Below, piece by piece: positions 33,848 to 41,399 of a stretch of DNA of 43,700 nucleotides. The first letter of the stretch is position 1. Every line of letters starts with the position of its first letter. Origin of the DNA: Synechococcus sp. J7-Johnson (GTDB taxonomy: Bacteria > Cyanobacteriota > Cyanobacteriia > PCC-6307 > Cyanobiaceae); assembly GCF_024345795.1 (NCBI RefSeq), contig NZ_JAGQBU010000024.1, positions 1-43,700 of the forward strand, given 5' to 3'. A model generated the notes under the pieces. That model was not told the DNA's origin. It made no database searches and saw nothing but the letters and a program-made list of their open reading frames with translations. Made by a program: the position numbers and the translations under genes.

Positions 33848-35533
33848 TCAGAACTTGAAGGTGGTCTGGACGAGGCCGCCGAAGTTGCTGAAGCTGTTGT
33901 CGTCGCCGGTGAGCTGTCCCAGGGGACGGCTCAGGTAGAAGATCGCCGGGGTCACGGCAATGTTGTCGGTGACCTGGAACTTGTACCACCACTCCCAGAC
34001 GTAGTTGCCGTCGGCCGGGGTGGTATTACCTGTGTCGCTGCTACCACGGGAAAGGGCGGTGGCGAAGACAGGCTGACCGACCGCCATACCGGCGGCATTG
34101 CCCTTGCCGAACAGATCATTCCACTGCAGGCCGACGAACCAGCTCTGGCTCTCGGTCACATAGGGATCAACGAATTCAACACCCAGGGCATTGTTCTCGT
34201 TGCCAGAGAGGCTATTCAGACCCCAGCCCAGGCTGATCGAGGGCAACCAGCCACTTTCTTTGGGCTGCCAGTAGGCGTTGGCCGCCACACTGTTCGAATC
34301 ACCAGTGGTCAGGAACCAGCTATTACTGGCTACGAAGTTCGTGCCCCGCCGGAAATTGGTGGCCTGCTGGCCATAACGATAGGCCAGCGACACGTTCCAC
34401 TGAGGAGCCGTGTAGTTCAGCTGGGCCAGGAAGTTGCCTCGGGCACAGTCGGTGCCGATGCCACCCTCGCTGCTGGAGCAGGAATTGTCGTCTCCATCAA
34501 AAGCCTGGCCTGCAAATCCCTGCTGGGCCACGTAGTTGGCACCGAAGCTGAAACCACCCTGGCCCTTCTTGACGTTCTGCTTCCAGATACCGGCCAACAT
34601 GGAACCAGTGGCCTTGTTGTAAACGCCAGGGGCACCATGCAGGCTGAACAGGTCAAGGATGCGGTCGCCCTTGCCGCTTCCGTAGACCGAAGGGGTGACA
34701 GCAAGCGATTCAGTGTTCCGGGCCTTAGGGCCAACAATGAATGTGAAATCGCGGCCGACCGGGAAGCGGTAGTAGAGACGATCAATCCCGATCGAGTCGG
34801 TGCCACCGATGCCGTTGCTGGCCACATCCAGGGCTGTGAGGTTAACCCCGTTGCCGTTAAAGGCGTTGTCGAAGTTCCCCGAGCGCAGACGGGTGTAGAG
34901 AAGATCCTTACCGGTGAAGCTGGTGAGCAGATTCAGCCGCAGGTCATAGCTGAAGGTGGTTGCTCCGAACTGAGCATTGTATTTTTCGGCTGCATCACGG
35001 CTGCCGAAAGTGGGGGACGACCCGAATACGCCGGCACCCGGGCGATCACCACTGGCAGTGACAGCGCCGATCACAAAGGTGGCCTGACCCTGAAGTTTTG
35101 TGGTGGTGGAGAACTGGGTTGCCTCCAATTCACCAACCTTGGCCTCGAGATTGTCGACGCGGCCGCGCAGGATGGCGAGTTCCTTCTCAAATTCCTTGAG
35201 CAGGCGGCGCAGCTCGTCGGTCACTTCGGTGATCCGATCAAGGCAGGCATTCAGCAGAGCAGCGGCTTCCCAGCGGCTCAGGGGTTGCTTGCCGCGGAAG
35301 GTGCCGTCGGGATAACCGGCGACGCAGCCATAGCGCTCGATTAGGTTCGAGAGTGCCTGATAGGCCCACTCGGTGGGCTGAACATCAGAGAACTGGGTGA
35401 TGCTGGTCACCTGATATTTCTTGCCGGCATACTTTTTCATGCCGTCCAGATCAAGCTCCCCAGCCGAAGCGGCCATGGGAGCCACCAGCCCAAGGGCGAC
35501 CGGTGCCAGCAGCAGACGCTGGAATAATTTCAT
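33848..35533 (-). CDS. SLH-domain OprB-type 'iron uptake' porin (porin 1)
   Basis: Outer-membrane porin of 561 residues (Som family). Signal peptide 1-24 ends MAASA. An SLH domain (43-100) carries TEWAYQALSNLIERYGCVAGYPDGTFRG, for anchoring to cell-wall polymers. A coiled coil (102-138, ELRRLLKEFEKELAILRGRVDNLE) precedes an OprB-like beta-barrel ending VQTTFKF with the usual terminal Phe. The barrel has cysteines near CSSSEGG and CARGNF, absent from porin 2. ATG 35533 has SD GAGG at 35542-35539, five bases away. It is a tandem paralogue of porin 2, and its codon and base use looks a little AT-richer. Confidence 0.93.
   Translation of the reverse strand: MKLFQRLLLAPVALGLVAPMAASAGELDLDGMKKYAGKKYQVTSITQFSDVQPTEWAYQALSNLIERYGCVAGYPDGTFRGKQPLSRWEAAALLNACLDRITEVTDELRRLLKEFEKELAILRGRVDNLEAKVGELEATQFSTTTKLQGQATFVIGAVTASGDRPGAGVFGSSPTFGSRDAAEKYNAQFGATTFSYDLRLNLLTSFTGKDLLYTRLRSGNFDNAFNGNGVNLTALDVASNGIGGTDSIGIDRLYYRFPVGRDFTFIVGPKARNTESLAVTPSVYGSGKGDRILDLFSLHGAPGVYNKATGSMLAGIWKQNVKKGQGGFSFGANYVAQQGFAGQAFDGDDNSCSSSEGGIGTDCARGNFLAQLNYTAPQWNVSLAYRYGQQATNFRRGTNFVASNSWFLTTGDSNSVAANAYWQPKESGWLPSISLGWGLNSLSGNENNALGVEFVDPYVTESQSWFVGLQWNDLFGKGNAAGMAVGQPVFATALSRGSSDTGNTTPADGNYVWEWWYKFQVTDNIAVTPAIFYLSRPLGQLTGDDNSFSNFGGLVQTTFKF
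35093..35413 (-). repeat. Near-identical SLH/coiled-coil region shared with porin 2
   Basis: Residues 41-147 of porin 1 and of porin 2 (copy at 37072-37392) differ at only two places by eye: residue 83 (Gln/Lys) and 139 (Thr/Asn). The DNA is also highly alike. The barrels that follow diverge. Recent duplication or gene conversion of this block is likely. Confidence 0.8.
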
Positions 35534-35560
35534 TGGAACCTCACACCAATTGAGGGATGG
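35534..35560 (-). promoter_or_regulatory. Porin 1 leader with looped Shine-Dalgarno
   Basis: The leader ends AUUGG-UGUGAGGUU-CCAAUG. A five-base-pair stem AUUGG/CCAAU closes on the start codon and presents the Shine-Dalgarno GUGUGAGGUU (35546-35537) in the loop. That ten-mer is the perfect complement of AACCUCACAC in porin 1's 3' UTR and largely of Yfr1's core ACUCCUCACAC. A TAAAAT/TATAAA -10-like region lies further upstream near 35575-35586. Confidence 0.45.
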
Positions 35561-35730
35561 TCCAAAAGGACGCATTTATATTTTATCGAAAAGGCAGATT
35601 AGGGCTGCCGCTCACGAACACATGACCAAGTGTCGACGGTCACATACCAATGTTCAAGCCCCTGCCCCGCAGGGGATCTCAAGCCCTGCTGCATCGGCCA
35701 CAACACCGCAGCCCTCCAAGAAAGCTCATC

Positions 35731-35756
35731 AAAAAGCCGTGGCGTAAACCACGGCT
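35731..35756 (-). terminator. Rho-independent terminator of porin 2
   Basis: On the minus strand the stem AGCCGTGG/CCACGGCT has loop TTTACG and runs into a T tract (35735-35731). It lies about 125 bases after the porin 2 stop, so the mRNA has an unusually long 3' UTR that includes the hairpin at 35802-35840. Confidence 0.8.
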
Positions 35757-35801
35757 GAAAGAAAGAATTGCTGTGAATCCGCTCAGCTCAGTGCCAGGAA
35801 G

Positions 35802-35840
35802 CCAGCCAGATCAAGGTGTGTGAGGAGTTGATCTGGCTGG
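35802..35840 (-). ncRNA. 13-bp perfect hairpin with Yfr1-core loop, porin 2 3' UTR
   Basis: Minus-strand arms CCAGCCAGATCAA (35840-35828) and TTGATCTGGCTGG (35814-35802) pair without mismatch. The 13-base loop (35827-35815) is CUCCUCACACACC. With the closing A it holds ACUCCUCACAC, the 11-base hallmark of the small RNA Yfr1. UCCUCACACA in the loop is the exact complement of UGUGUGAGGA in porin 2's leader (37526-37517). It could act as a 3' UTR element or be a processed small RNA. Unlike Yfr1, the core is in a hairpin loop, not between two stems. Confidence 0.5.
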
Positions 35841-35880
35841 AAAAAGATTCAGCAAAGGCTGATCAACTGATCAGGATGGA

Positions 35881-37512
35881 TCAGAACCTGAAGGTGGTCT
35901 TGACTAGGCCACCGAAGTTGTCGAAGGTGTCGCCGTCGGCTTTCTGGAACTGGCCTTGGGGGACGCTGAGGTAGAAGATCGCAGGGGTGATCGAGATGTT
36001 GTCGGTCACCTGGAACTTGTACCACCACTCCCAGGCATAGTTGCCGTCGTTGGCCTCGATGACGTCGTCGTCACCCGACTTGGTGAAGAAGGTGGGCTGA
36101 CCCACGGCCATACCGAAGGAATTGCCCTTGATGAAGACGTCGGACCACTGCAGACCCACGTACCAGGACTGGGTCTGGGCACCGTCGATCTGATCGAAGG
36201 TATCGGAGCTGTGGGCGTTGAGACCCCAGCCGGTGCTGATCGAGGGGAGCCAACCGGAGTTGGAGGGCTGCCAGTAACCGCTGATGCCAACGGAGTTGAC
36301 GCTGTCGGAGAGGGCATACCCGAGGTTGGCCAGGGGGGTGCCGTTACCGCCGTAGAGGCCAGCCAGACCACCCTGGGGGGTGGTGTAGGTGTAGGCGGCG
36401 GCGATACCGAAGTTCTCGTTGTTCCAGGCGATCTGGGCGGTGCCGGTCTGGGCGGAACCGTCAGTGCCGATGCCACCGATGTTGGGGTTACCCACGTTGC
36501 CGTTGACGGCCACGTAGTTGGCACTGATGCTGAAGCCCCCGCTCTTCCACCACAGACCACCACCGGAGCCGAGGGTCAGGGGGTAGGCGCCGGGAGCGCC
36601 GCCGTAAGTGAAGATGTCGAGGACGGTGTCAGCGGGGTACACGCTGGGCCAGAAGGCCAGCATGTCGTCCTGACGGACCTTGGCACCCACCGTGGCGGTG
36701 AAGCTGCTGCCCAGGGGGAACTGGTAGAAGAGGCGGTTGACTTCGACGGAATCGGCGCCACTGGGACCTTCAAAGGCAATCTCGAAGGCGTTCAGGCCCA
36801 CCAGGTTGTCGGGGTTGGCTGCACCCCAGGGGCTGGAGCCGAAGTTGCCGGCCCGGAGACGGGTGCGCAGCAAATCCTTGCCGGTGAAGCTGGTGTCGAG
36901 GAAGAGATCGAGGTTGTAGTTGAACGCGGTCGCGCCCTGCTGGGCAGCGGCGGCGTCAGCGAACTTCTGGCCGGGGGCCACTTTGTCGCCGCTCAGGATG
37001 GATTCGCCGAGGGTGGCGCGGGCATCACCGCTGTAGCTGTTGGCGCCGATGGTGAAGGTGGCCACACCACGCAGCTTGGTGGTGGTGGAGAACTGGTTGG
37101 CCTCCAGCTCACCCACCTTGGCCTCGAGGTTGTCGACGCGGCCGCGCAGGATCGCGAGTTCCTTCTCGAACTCCTTGAGCAGGCGGCGCAGCTCATCGGT
37201 CACCTCGGTGATCCGGTCGAGGCAGGCGTTGAGCAGAGCGGCGGCTTCCCAGCGGCTCAGCGGCTTCTTGCCGCGGAAGGTGCCATCGGGATAGCCAGCG
37301 ACGCAGCCGTAACGCTCGATCAGGTTCGAAAGCGCCTGGTAGGCCCACTCGGTGGGCTGCACATCGGAAAACTGGGTGATGCTGGTGACCTGGTCCTCGG
37401 AGGCGGCGTATTGGTTGATGCCGTCCAGGTTCATTTCGCCGGCGGTGGCGGCCACGGGGGCCATCAGTCCGAGGGCGACAGGTGCCAGCAGCAATTGCCG
37501 GAAGAATTTCAT
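35881..37512 (-). CDS. SLH-domain OprB-type 'iron uptake' porin (porin 2)
   Basis: Outer-membrane porin of 543 residues, tandem paralogue of porin 1. Signal peptide 1-24 ends VAATA. The SLH domain (43-100) and coiled coil (102-138) are nearly identical to porin 1, while the beta-barrel (from about 142) differs and ends VKTTFRF. Typical barrel repeats include YVGLQWSDVFIKGNSFGMAVGQP and AWEWWYKFQVTDNISITPAIFYLS, shared with the paralogue. ATG 37512 is preceded by GAGG (37521-37518), five bases away. The longer frame upstream lacks a signal peptide. Likely the main passive channel for small ions, including iron, though this is a family inference. Confidence 0.94.
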   Translation of the reverse strand: MKFFRQLLLAPVALGLMAPVAATAGEMNLDGINQYAASEDQVTSITQFSDVQPTEWAYQALSNLIERYGCVAGYPDGTFRGKKPLSRWEAAALLNACLDRITEVTDELRRLLKEFEKELAILRGRVDNLEAKVGELEANQFSTTTKLRGVATFTIGANSYSGDARATLGESILSGDKVAPGQKFADAAAAQQGATAFNYNLDLFLDTSFTGKDLLRTRLRAGNFGSSPWGAANPDNLVGLNAFEIAFEGPSGADSVEVNRLFYQFPLGSSFTATVGAKVRQDDMLAFWPSVYPADTVLDIFTYGGAPGAYPLTLGSGGGLWWKSGGFSISANYVAVNGNVGNPNIGGIGTDGSAQTGTAQIAWNNENFGIAAAYTYTTPQGGLAGLYGGNGTPLANLGYALSDSVNSVGISGYWQPSNSGWLPSISTGWGLNAHSSDTFDQIDGAQTQSWYVGLQWSDVFIKGNSFGMAVGQPTFFTKSGDDDVIEANDGNYAWEWWYKFQVTDNISITPAIFYLSVPQGQFQKADGDTFDNFGGLVKTTFRF

Positions 37513-37550
37513 GGGGTCCTCACACAAGTTGGCGCAATGCGCCTGCCATG
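37513..37550 (-). promoter_or_regulatory. Porin 2 leader with Shine-Dalgarno complementary to its 3' UTR
   Basis: The leader reads GGCGC-AUU-GCGCC (a tight hairpin, 37543-37531), then AACUUGUGUGAGGACCCC and AUG. UGUGUGAGGA (37526-37517), which holds the Shine-Dalgarno GAGG, is a perfect ten-base complement of UCCUCACACA in the 3' UTR hairpin loop at 35826-35817. Confidence 0.45.
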
Positions 37551-37656
37551 AAGAATCGCCCCCAGCCCAGCAGGCTGCCCGTGCAGGTGTGACAGAAAGC
37601 ACAACGGCTGCGGGGACGGCAACTGGTCCAGACTGGCCTGAACCGCCGCCAAGGCC

Positions 37657-39747
37657 CTGAACACCCGGTCCCAACGCCCCTGGCTGTGGTGGCTGGCCCT
37701 GGCGGCCATCTGGCTGGCTGGCAGCCTGGCCGACCAGCTCTGGTTGCAGCTGGACCAGCGGTTGCCTGCCTGGGATCAGGCCGACTACCTCAACAGCGCC
37801 GTGGACCATGGCCGCGCCCTTGGCCTGCTTCCCGGTGGAGGCTGGCCGGGCTGGCAGGGTCTGCTCGATCTCTCCCCAAAGGTGCCGCCGCTGGCGAGCC
37901 TGGTGAATGGCTCGGTGATCGCGCTCTCAGGCGACAGCCCCGATCAGTCCAGCGCGGCCCTGGCGCTCTGGCAGGGACTGCTGCTGGTGAGCGTGGCCTG
38001 TTGGGGCCGCCAACTGGTATCGCAGGGTTTCGGCCTTCTCGCGGCCGCCCTGACCACCACCACCCCGGCCCTGCTCAGCCTGCGGCTGGATTTCACCCTC
38101 GATCTGCCTCTCGCCGCCACCAGCGTGCTGGCGCTTTGGCTTATGGGGCGCTGGGCGGCGCCCGACCCCAGGGGGGGACGCTGGCAACAGGCCGCCGTCG
38201 CGGCCCTGGCGCTGGCGGCGGCCGTGCTGGTGAAGCAGAGCGCTTTGCTGGTGCTGCTCCCCCCGGCCCTGTGGGTGGCGCTGCGGGGGCTGGGGCGAGC
38301 CCAGCGGCGCTGGCAGGCGCTGGCCGCCCTGGCGCTGGTGCTCACCCTGGTGCTCCCCTGGCTGCAGCACAACTGGATCACCACGATCGGCGGCACCAAC
38401 CGGGCGGTGATTGAGTCGGCTACCCAGGAGGGTGACCCGCCGGCGTTCAGCCTGGCCAGCCTGCTCTGGTACCCCAGGCTCTGGCCCCAGCAGCTGGGGC
38501 TGGCAAACAGCCTGCCAGCCCTGGCGGGCACGCTGCTGGCCCTGCACGCCGCCTGGCCATGGCGCCGGGACTGCCCGCAGCCGCAGCCAGCCGATGGGAC
38601 GAATCGGGCTCAGGGCGGCTGGGGCTGGCGCTGGTTGATCGGCTGCGGTCTCAGTGGCTGGCTGTTCACCACCCTCAGCCCCAACAAAGACCCCCGCTAC
38701 ATCACCCCGGTACTGCCGCTGCTGGTGCTGCTGCTGAGCTGGGGCTGGTGGCAGCTGGGACAGGCCTTGCTCAGGCAGGGCTGGAGGCGCGCCAGCTGGG
38801 CTGCCCTGGCCGCGGGGTTGGCGGCCAGTGCGGGCAGCGCGGTGACAGCACTGGCCGGCGAAATCCGCTGGCAACCCCGCTCACCCTTGCCAGACGTGAT
38901 GGACACCATGCGCCAGCAGGTGGGTGATCAGCCCCGCACCCTGGTGATGCTCCCCAATGCCGCCGAGCTCAACGAGCACACCGCCACGGTGTTCGGACGG
39001 GCCCGGGGGGGGCAGATCGTTGCCCGACAGCTCGGCCGGCAGCCCAGGGAGCGAGAGCTGGTGCTGGATCAGGCGGAGTGGGTCCTGCTCACCACCGGCG
39101 AGGCAGGCATGCGACGGGAAGCCTCACGGAAGCTGGCCAGAGCGATCCGCCAGGACTCCCGCTTCCGGCTGGTGGGCCGCTGGCCCTGGAGCGACGGCGA
39201 ACCCGTTGAGCTCTGGGCCCGCCGCCAGCCCGTGCCCGCCACGACGCGCTTCGATCGCAGGTTCATTGAGCTGGCCTCTGGTCTGGAGCGGGGCCCGGCC
39301 GGGCTGGCGCCTGTGTTCGAAGCCATCGGCCCCCAACACCAGCTCGATGGCCACTGGCACTACCAGGGGCGGGTGATCGACTGGGCCGAGCAGCGCCTGC
39401 GCTCCGATCCAGACGATCGGGACGCCCTCTGGGCGCTGGCATTGCTGGCCGTGCTGCGCAACCGCCCCTTCCAGGCAGATCAGTGGTTCAGCAGGTTGCA
39501 GACCCTGGAGCCAGCGAACCCCTGGCCGCCGGCGTACCGCAGTGTGGTGCTGCTGGCCGGCTGGAATCCCTGGCGCGCCCATGCCGTGGCCACCGCGGCG
39601 GCCCGTGGGCATCAGGAGCCTGTGCTCAACGCCCTCGCCGATGTGAGCGGCGCCCTGCTGGCAGATCCCTTCAGTCTGCAGCGGGCCTTGCGTTCGGTTC
39701 CCCAGGCCACCCGCAGGGTGACCGACCAGCTGAACAAGGACAAGTGA
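37657..39747 (+). CDS. GT39-like membrane glycosyltransferase with TPR-like tail
   Basis: Polytopic protein of about 696 residues with roughly ten membrane helices, in the phospholipid-carrier-dependent glycosyltransferase (PMT/ArnT-like) group. The first loop has WDQADYLN, where the catalytic acid is expected, and FTTLSPNKDPRYITPVLPLLVLLL is typical of the helix bundle. A soluble C-terminal part follows, with LWALALLAVLRNRPFQADQWFSRL repeats. No ATG, GTG or TTG lies before TTG 37744, yet a clear first helix (WLWWLALAAIWLAGSLADQLW) is in frame upstream. I therefore suggest CTG 37657; TTG 37744 is the alternative. It is divergent from porin 2 and starts a three-gene operon. Confidence 0.8.
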   Translation: MNTRSQRPWLWWLALAAIWLAGSLADQLWLQLDQRLPAWDQADYLNSAVDHGRALGLLPGGGWPGWQGLLDLSPKVPPLASLVNGSVIALSGDSPDQSSAALALWQGLLLVSVACWGRQLVSQGFGLLAAALTTTTPALLSLRLDFTLDLPLAATSVLALWLMGRWAAPDPRGGRWQQAAVAALALAAAVLVKQSALLVLLPPALWVALRGLGRAQRRWQALAALALVLTLVLPWLQHNWITTIGGTNRAVIESATQEGDPPAFSLASLLWYPRLWPQQLGLANSLPALAGTLLALHAAWPWRRDCPQPQPADGTNRAQGGWGWRWLIGCGLSGWLFTTLSPNKDPRYITPVLPLLVLLLSWGWWQLGQALLRQGWRRASWAALAAGLAASAGSAVTALAGEIRWQPRSPLPDVMDTMRQQVGDQPRTLVMLPNAAELNEHTATVFGRARGGQIVARQLGRQPRERELVLDQAEWVLLTTGEAGMRREASRKLARAIRQDSRFRLVGRWPWSDGEPVELWARRQPVPATTRFDRRFIELASGLERGPAGLAPVFEAIGPQHQLDGHWHYQGRVIDWAEQRLRSDPDDRDALWALALLAVLRNRPFQADQWFSRLQTLEPANPWPPAYRSVVLLAGWNPWRAHAVATAAARGHQEPVLNALADVSGALLADPFSLQRALRSVPQATRRVTDQLNKDK

Positions 39748-41399
39748 TGAGAGTGAGCCGCGCTCTGCTCGGGCTCTGGGCCGTGGCCCTGGTGCTGGCC
39801 CTGGCCGGCCTGGGCAACCTGCCCCTGCGCGACTGGGATGAGGGCATCGTGGCCCGCGTGGCCCTGGAGACCAGCCAGGCCTCCTGGCCCGAAACCCTGC
39901 TGCCGACCTTCTGGGGATCCAGCTATCTGAACAAGCCTCCTGGCCTGCACTGGCTGATCGCGGGCGTGATCCAGCTCTGGCGCGCCCTCAGCGGCGAGTC
40001 CACCGCCCGGCCACCGGAGTGTGTGATCCGGCTGGCGCCGGCGATCGTCTCAAGCCTGCTGGTGCCGCTGATCGGCGCGATCCAGCTGCGCCTGCGACCC
40101 GGCCAGCCCCTGGCCGCCGTGGCGTCGGCAGCCATCGCCCTGACCCTGATGCCCCTTGCCCGCCACGGCCGGCTGGCGATGCTCGATGGGGCCCAGCTCA
40201 CGGCCATGGCCCTCCTCTGGCTGGGCCTGCTGCTGGCCAGGCCCCGGTCAAGAACGGCGCTGGTGGGTGGTCTGATCGCTGGAGCCGGGGGCAGTGGGCT
40301 GCTGCTGCTGAAGGCTCCGGTGCTGTTGCCGGTGCTGGCTACGGGCCTGTTGTTGCGCTGGCTCGATCGCGACCTGGATCGGCAGGCCTGGCTGCGTCTG
40401 GGGCTGGGACTGGGCCTGGGGCTGTCAGTGGGTATGGCCTGGCACGGCTGGCATGGTCTGCAGCGGGGCTCCGAGGCCCTGCTGATGTGGGGAGGTCAGG
40501 GACTGCTGCGCTTCACCGCCACGGTGGAAGAGCACCACGGCAGTCCACTTGAGCCACTGCTGGAGGTGCTGGAGGGGGGGTGGCCCTGGCTGCCCCTCTG
40601 GCCGATCGGTCTGGTTCTGGCCTGGCGAGAGCGGCGGCAAACGGCGGGGCGCTGGAGCCTGGGCCTCAGCCTGGCGGCCAGCCTGACGGTGCTGCCGATG
40701 AAGACCCAGCTGCCCTGGTACAGCCTCCTGCTCTGGCCACCCTTCTGCCTGATCTGCGGGCCGATTCTGGCCAGACTGTTGGAAGGTCCCCGTCCGAGGG
40801 GCGTGCTGGGGCGGCTGCCCTGGTTCTGGGCCGCACTGGGGGCGCTGCTGCTGCTGGCCTCACTGCTGCTCCCGCAGTCGTTCCGCTGGCTGCCCCTGCC
40901 GGCGGGGGTGGGTCTGCTGCTGGGGGGGATCGCCCTGAGCCGGCCGGCCCAGGGCAAGCGACGACTGGGGCTGACGCTGCTGCTGCTCGGTTGGAGCGCC
41001 TCGCTGCTGCTGTTCTTCCTGAGTCCGTTCTGGAACTGGGAGCTGAACGAAACCTGGTCGGTGCTGCCAGCCGCTGAGCTGGCCCGAGGCGTCGGGGGCG
41101 ACAGCCCCACGGCCAAGCTGCCGATCCACATGCCCGGCAACGAGGGCCAGCGCCCGAGCCTGCGCTGGTACGCAGAGCAGGAGCTGTTCAACCTGCCCGA
41201 CAGCCCCCGCGACCACTGGCCGAAGCGCTTCAGGGTTCTGCTGCGCCCCGTCGACGGCGTCGGCAGACTGGAGCCTGGCAACCCTGACCGCCTGCGGCTT
41301 CAGGATGCCACCTGTGACCTGGAGGCTCGCGGTGGCGACAGCTGGCAACGCTGGATCTGCGCAGGAGAAGCCAAGGACCCTGCCCCTCAAGCCCCCTGA
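39747..41399 (+). CDS. GT39-like membrane glycosyltransferase (second)
   Basis: Polytopic protein of 550 residues with about eleven hydrophobic helices, in the ArnT/dolichyl-phosphate-mannose-mannosyltransferase superfamily. It uses a lipid-linked sugar donor on the outer side of the membrane. The N-terminal GNLPLRDWDEGIVARVALE holds the loop Asp-Glu motif and LNKPPGLHWLIAG the family lysine-proline pair. The acceptor is unknown. The ATG at 39747 overlaps the previous stop by one base (TGATG), so the pair is coupled. The last 95 bases overlap the next gene if that gene starts at 41305. Confidence 0.88.
   Translation: MRVSRALLGLWAVALVLALAGLGNLPLRDWDEGIVARVALETSQASWPETLLPTFWGSSYLNKPPGLHWLIAGVIQLWRALSGESTARPPECVIRLAPAIVSSLLVPLIGAIQLRLRPGQPLAAVASAAIALTLMPLARHGRLAMLDGAQLTAMALLWLGLLLARPRSRTALVGGLIAGAGGSGLLLLKAPVLLPVLATGLLLRWLDRDLDRQAWLRLGLGLGLGLSVGMAWHGWHGLQRGSEALLMWGGQGLLRFTATVEEHHGSPLEPLLEVLEGGWPWLPLWPIGLVLAWRERRQTAGRWSLGLSLAASLTVLPMKTQLPWYSLLLWPPFCLICGPILARLLEGPRPRGVLGRLPWFWAALGALLLLASLLLPQSFRWLPLPAGVGLLLGGIALSRPAQGKRRLGLTLLLLGWSASLLLFFLSPFWNWELNETWSVLPAAELARGVGGDSPTAKLPIHMPGNEGQRPSLRWYAEQELFNLPDSPRDHWPKRFRVLLRPVDGVGRLEPGNPDRLRLQDATCDLEARGGDSWQRWICAGEAKDPAPQAP

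Larger units (their letters stand above)
35561..35880. other. Porin 1-porin 2 intergenic region
   Basis: No gene is supported in this stretch of about 320 bases. It is AT-richer than its surroundings near 35571-35600, where the porin 1 promoter probably lies on the minus strand (ATAAAATATAAATG). A CCCCTGC/GCAGGGG hairpin with a three-base loop lies at 35659-35675. The porin 2 terminator is at 35731-35756 and the 13-bp hairpin with the Yfr1-like loop at 35802-35840. A plus-strand open frame that runs through here is a shadow. Confidence 0.7.

Noticed and set aside
35802-35840. Calling the hairpin a simple Rho-independent terminator
   Set aside because: On the minus strand no T tract follows the stem; a proper terminator lies further on at 35731-35756.
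33821-37551. Two 500-codon plus-strand frames over the porins
   Set aside because: Both porins have signal peptides, SLH domains and terminal Phe on the minus strand; the plus frames are glycine/valine-rich shadows and parallel each other only because the porins are paralogues.
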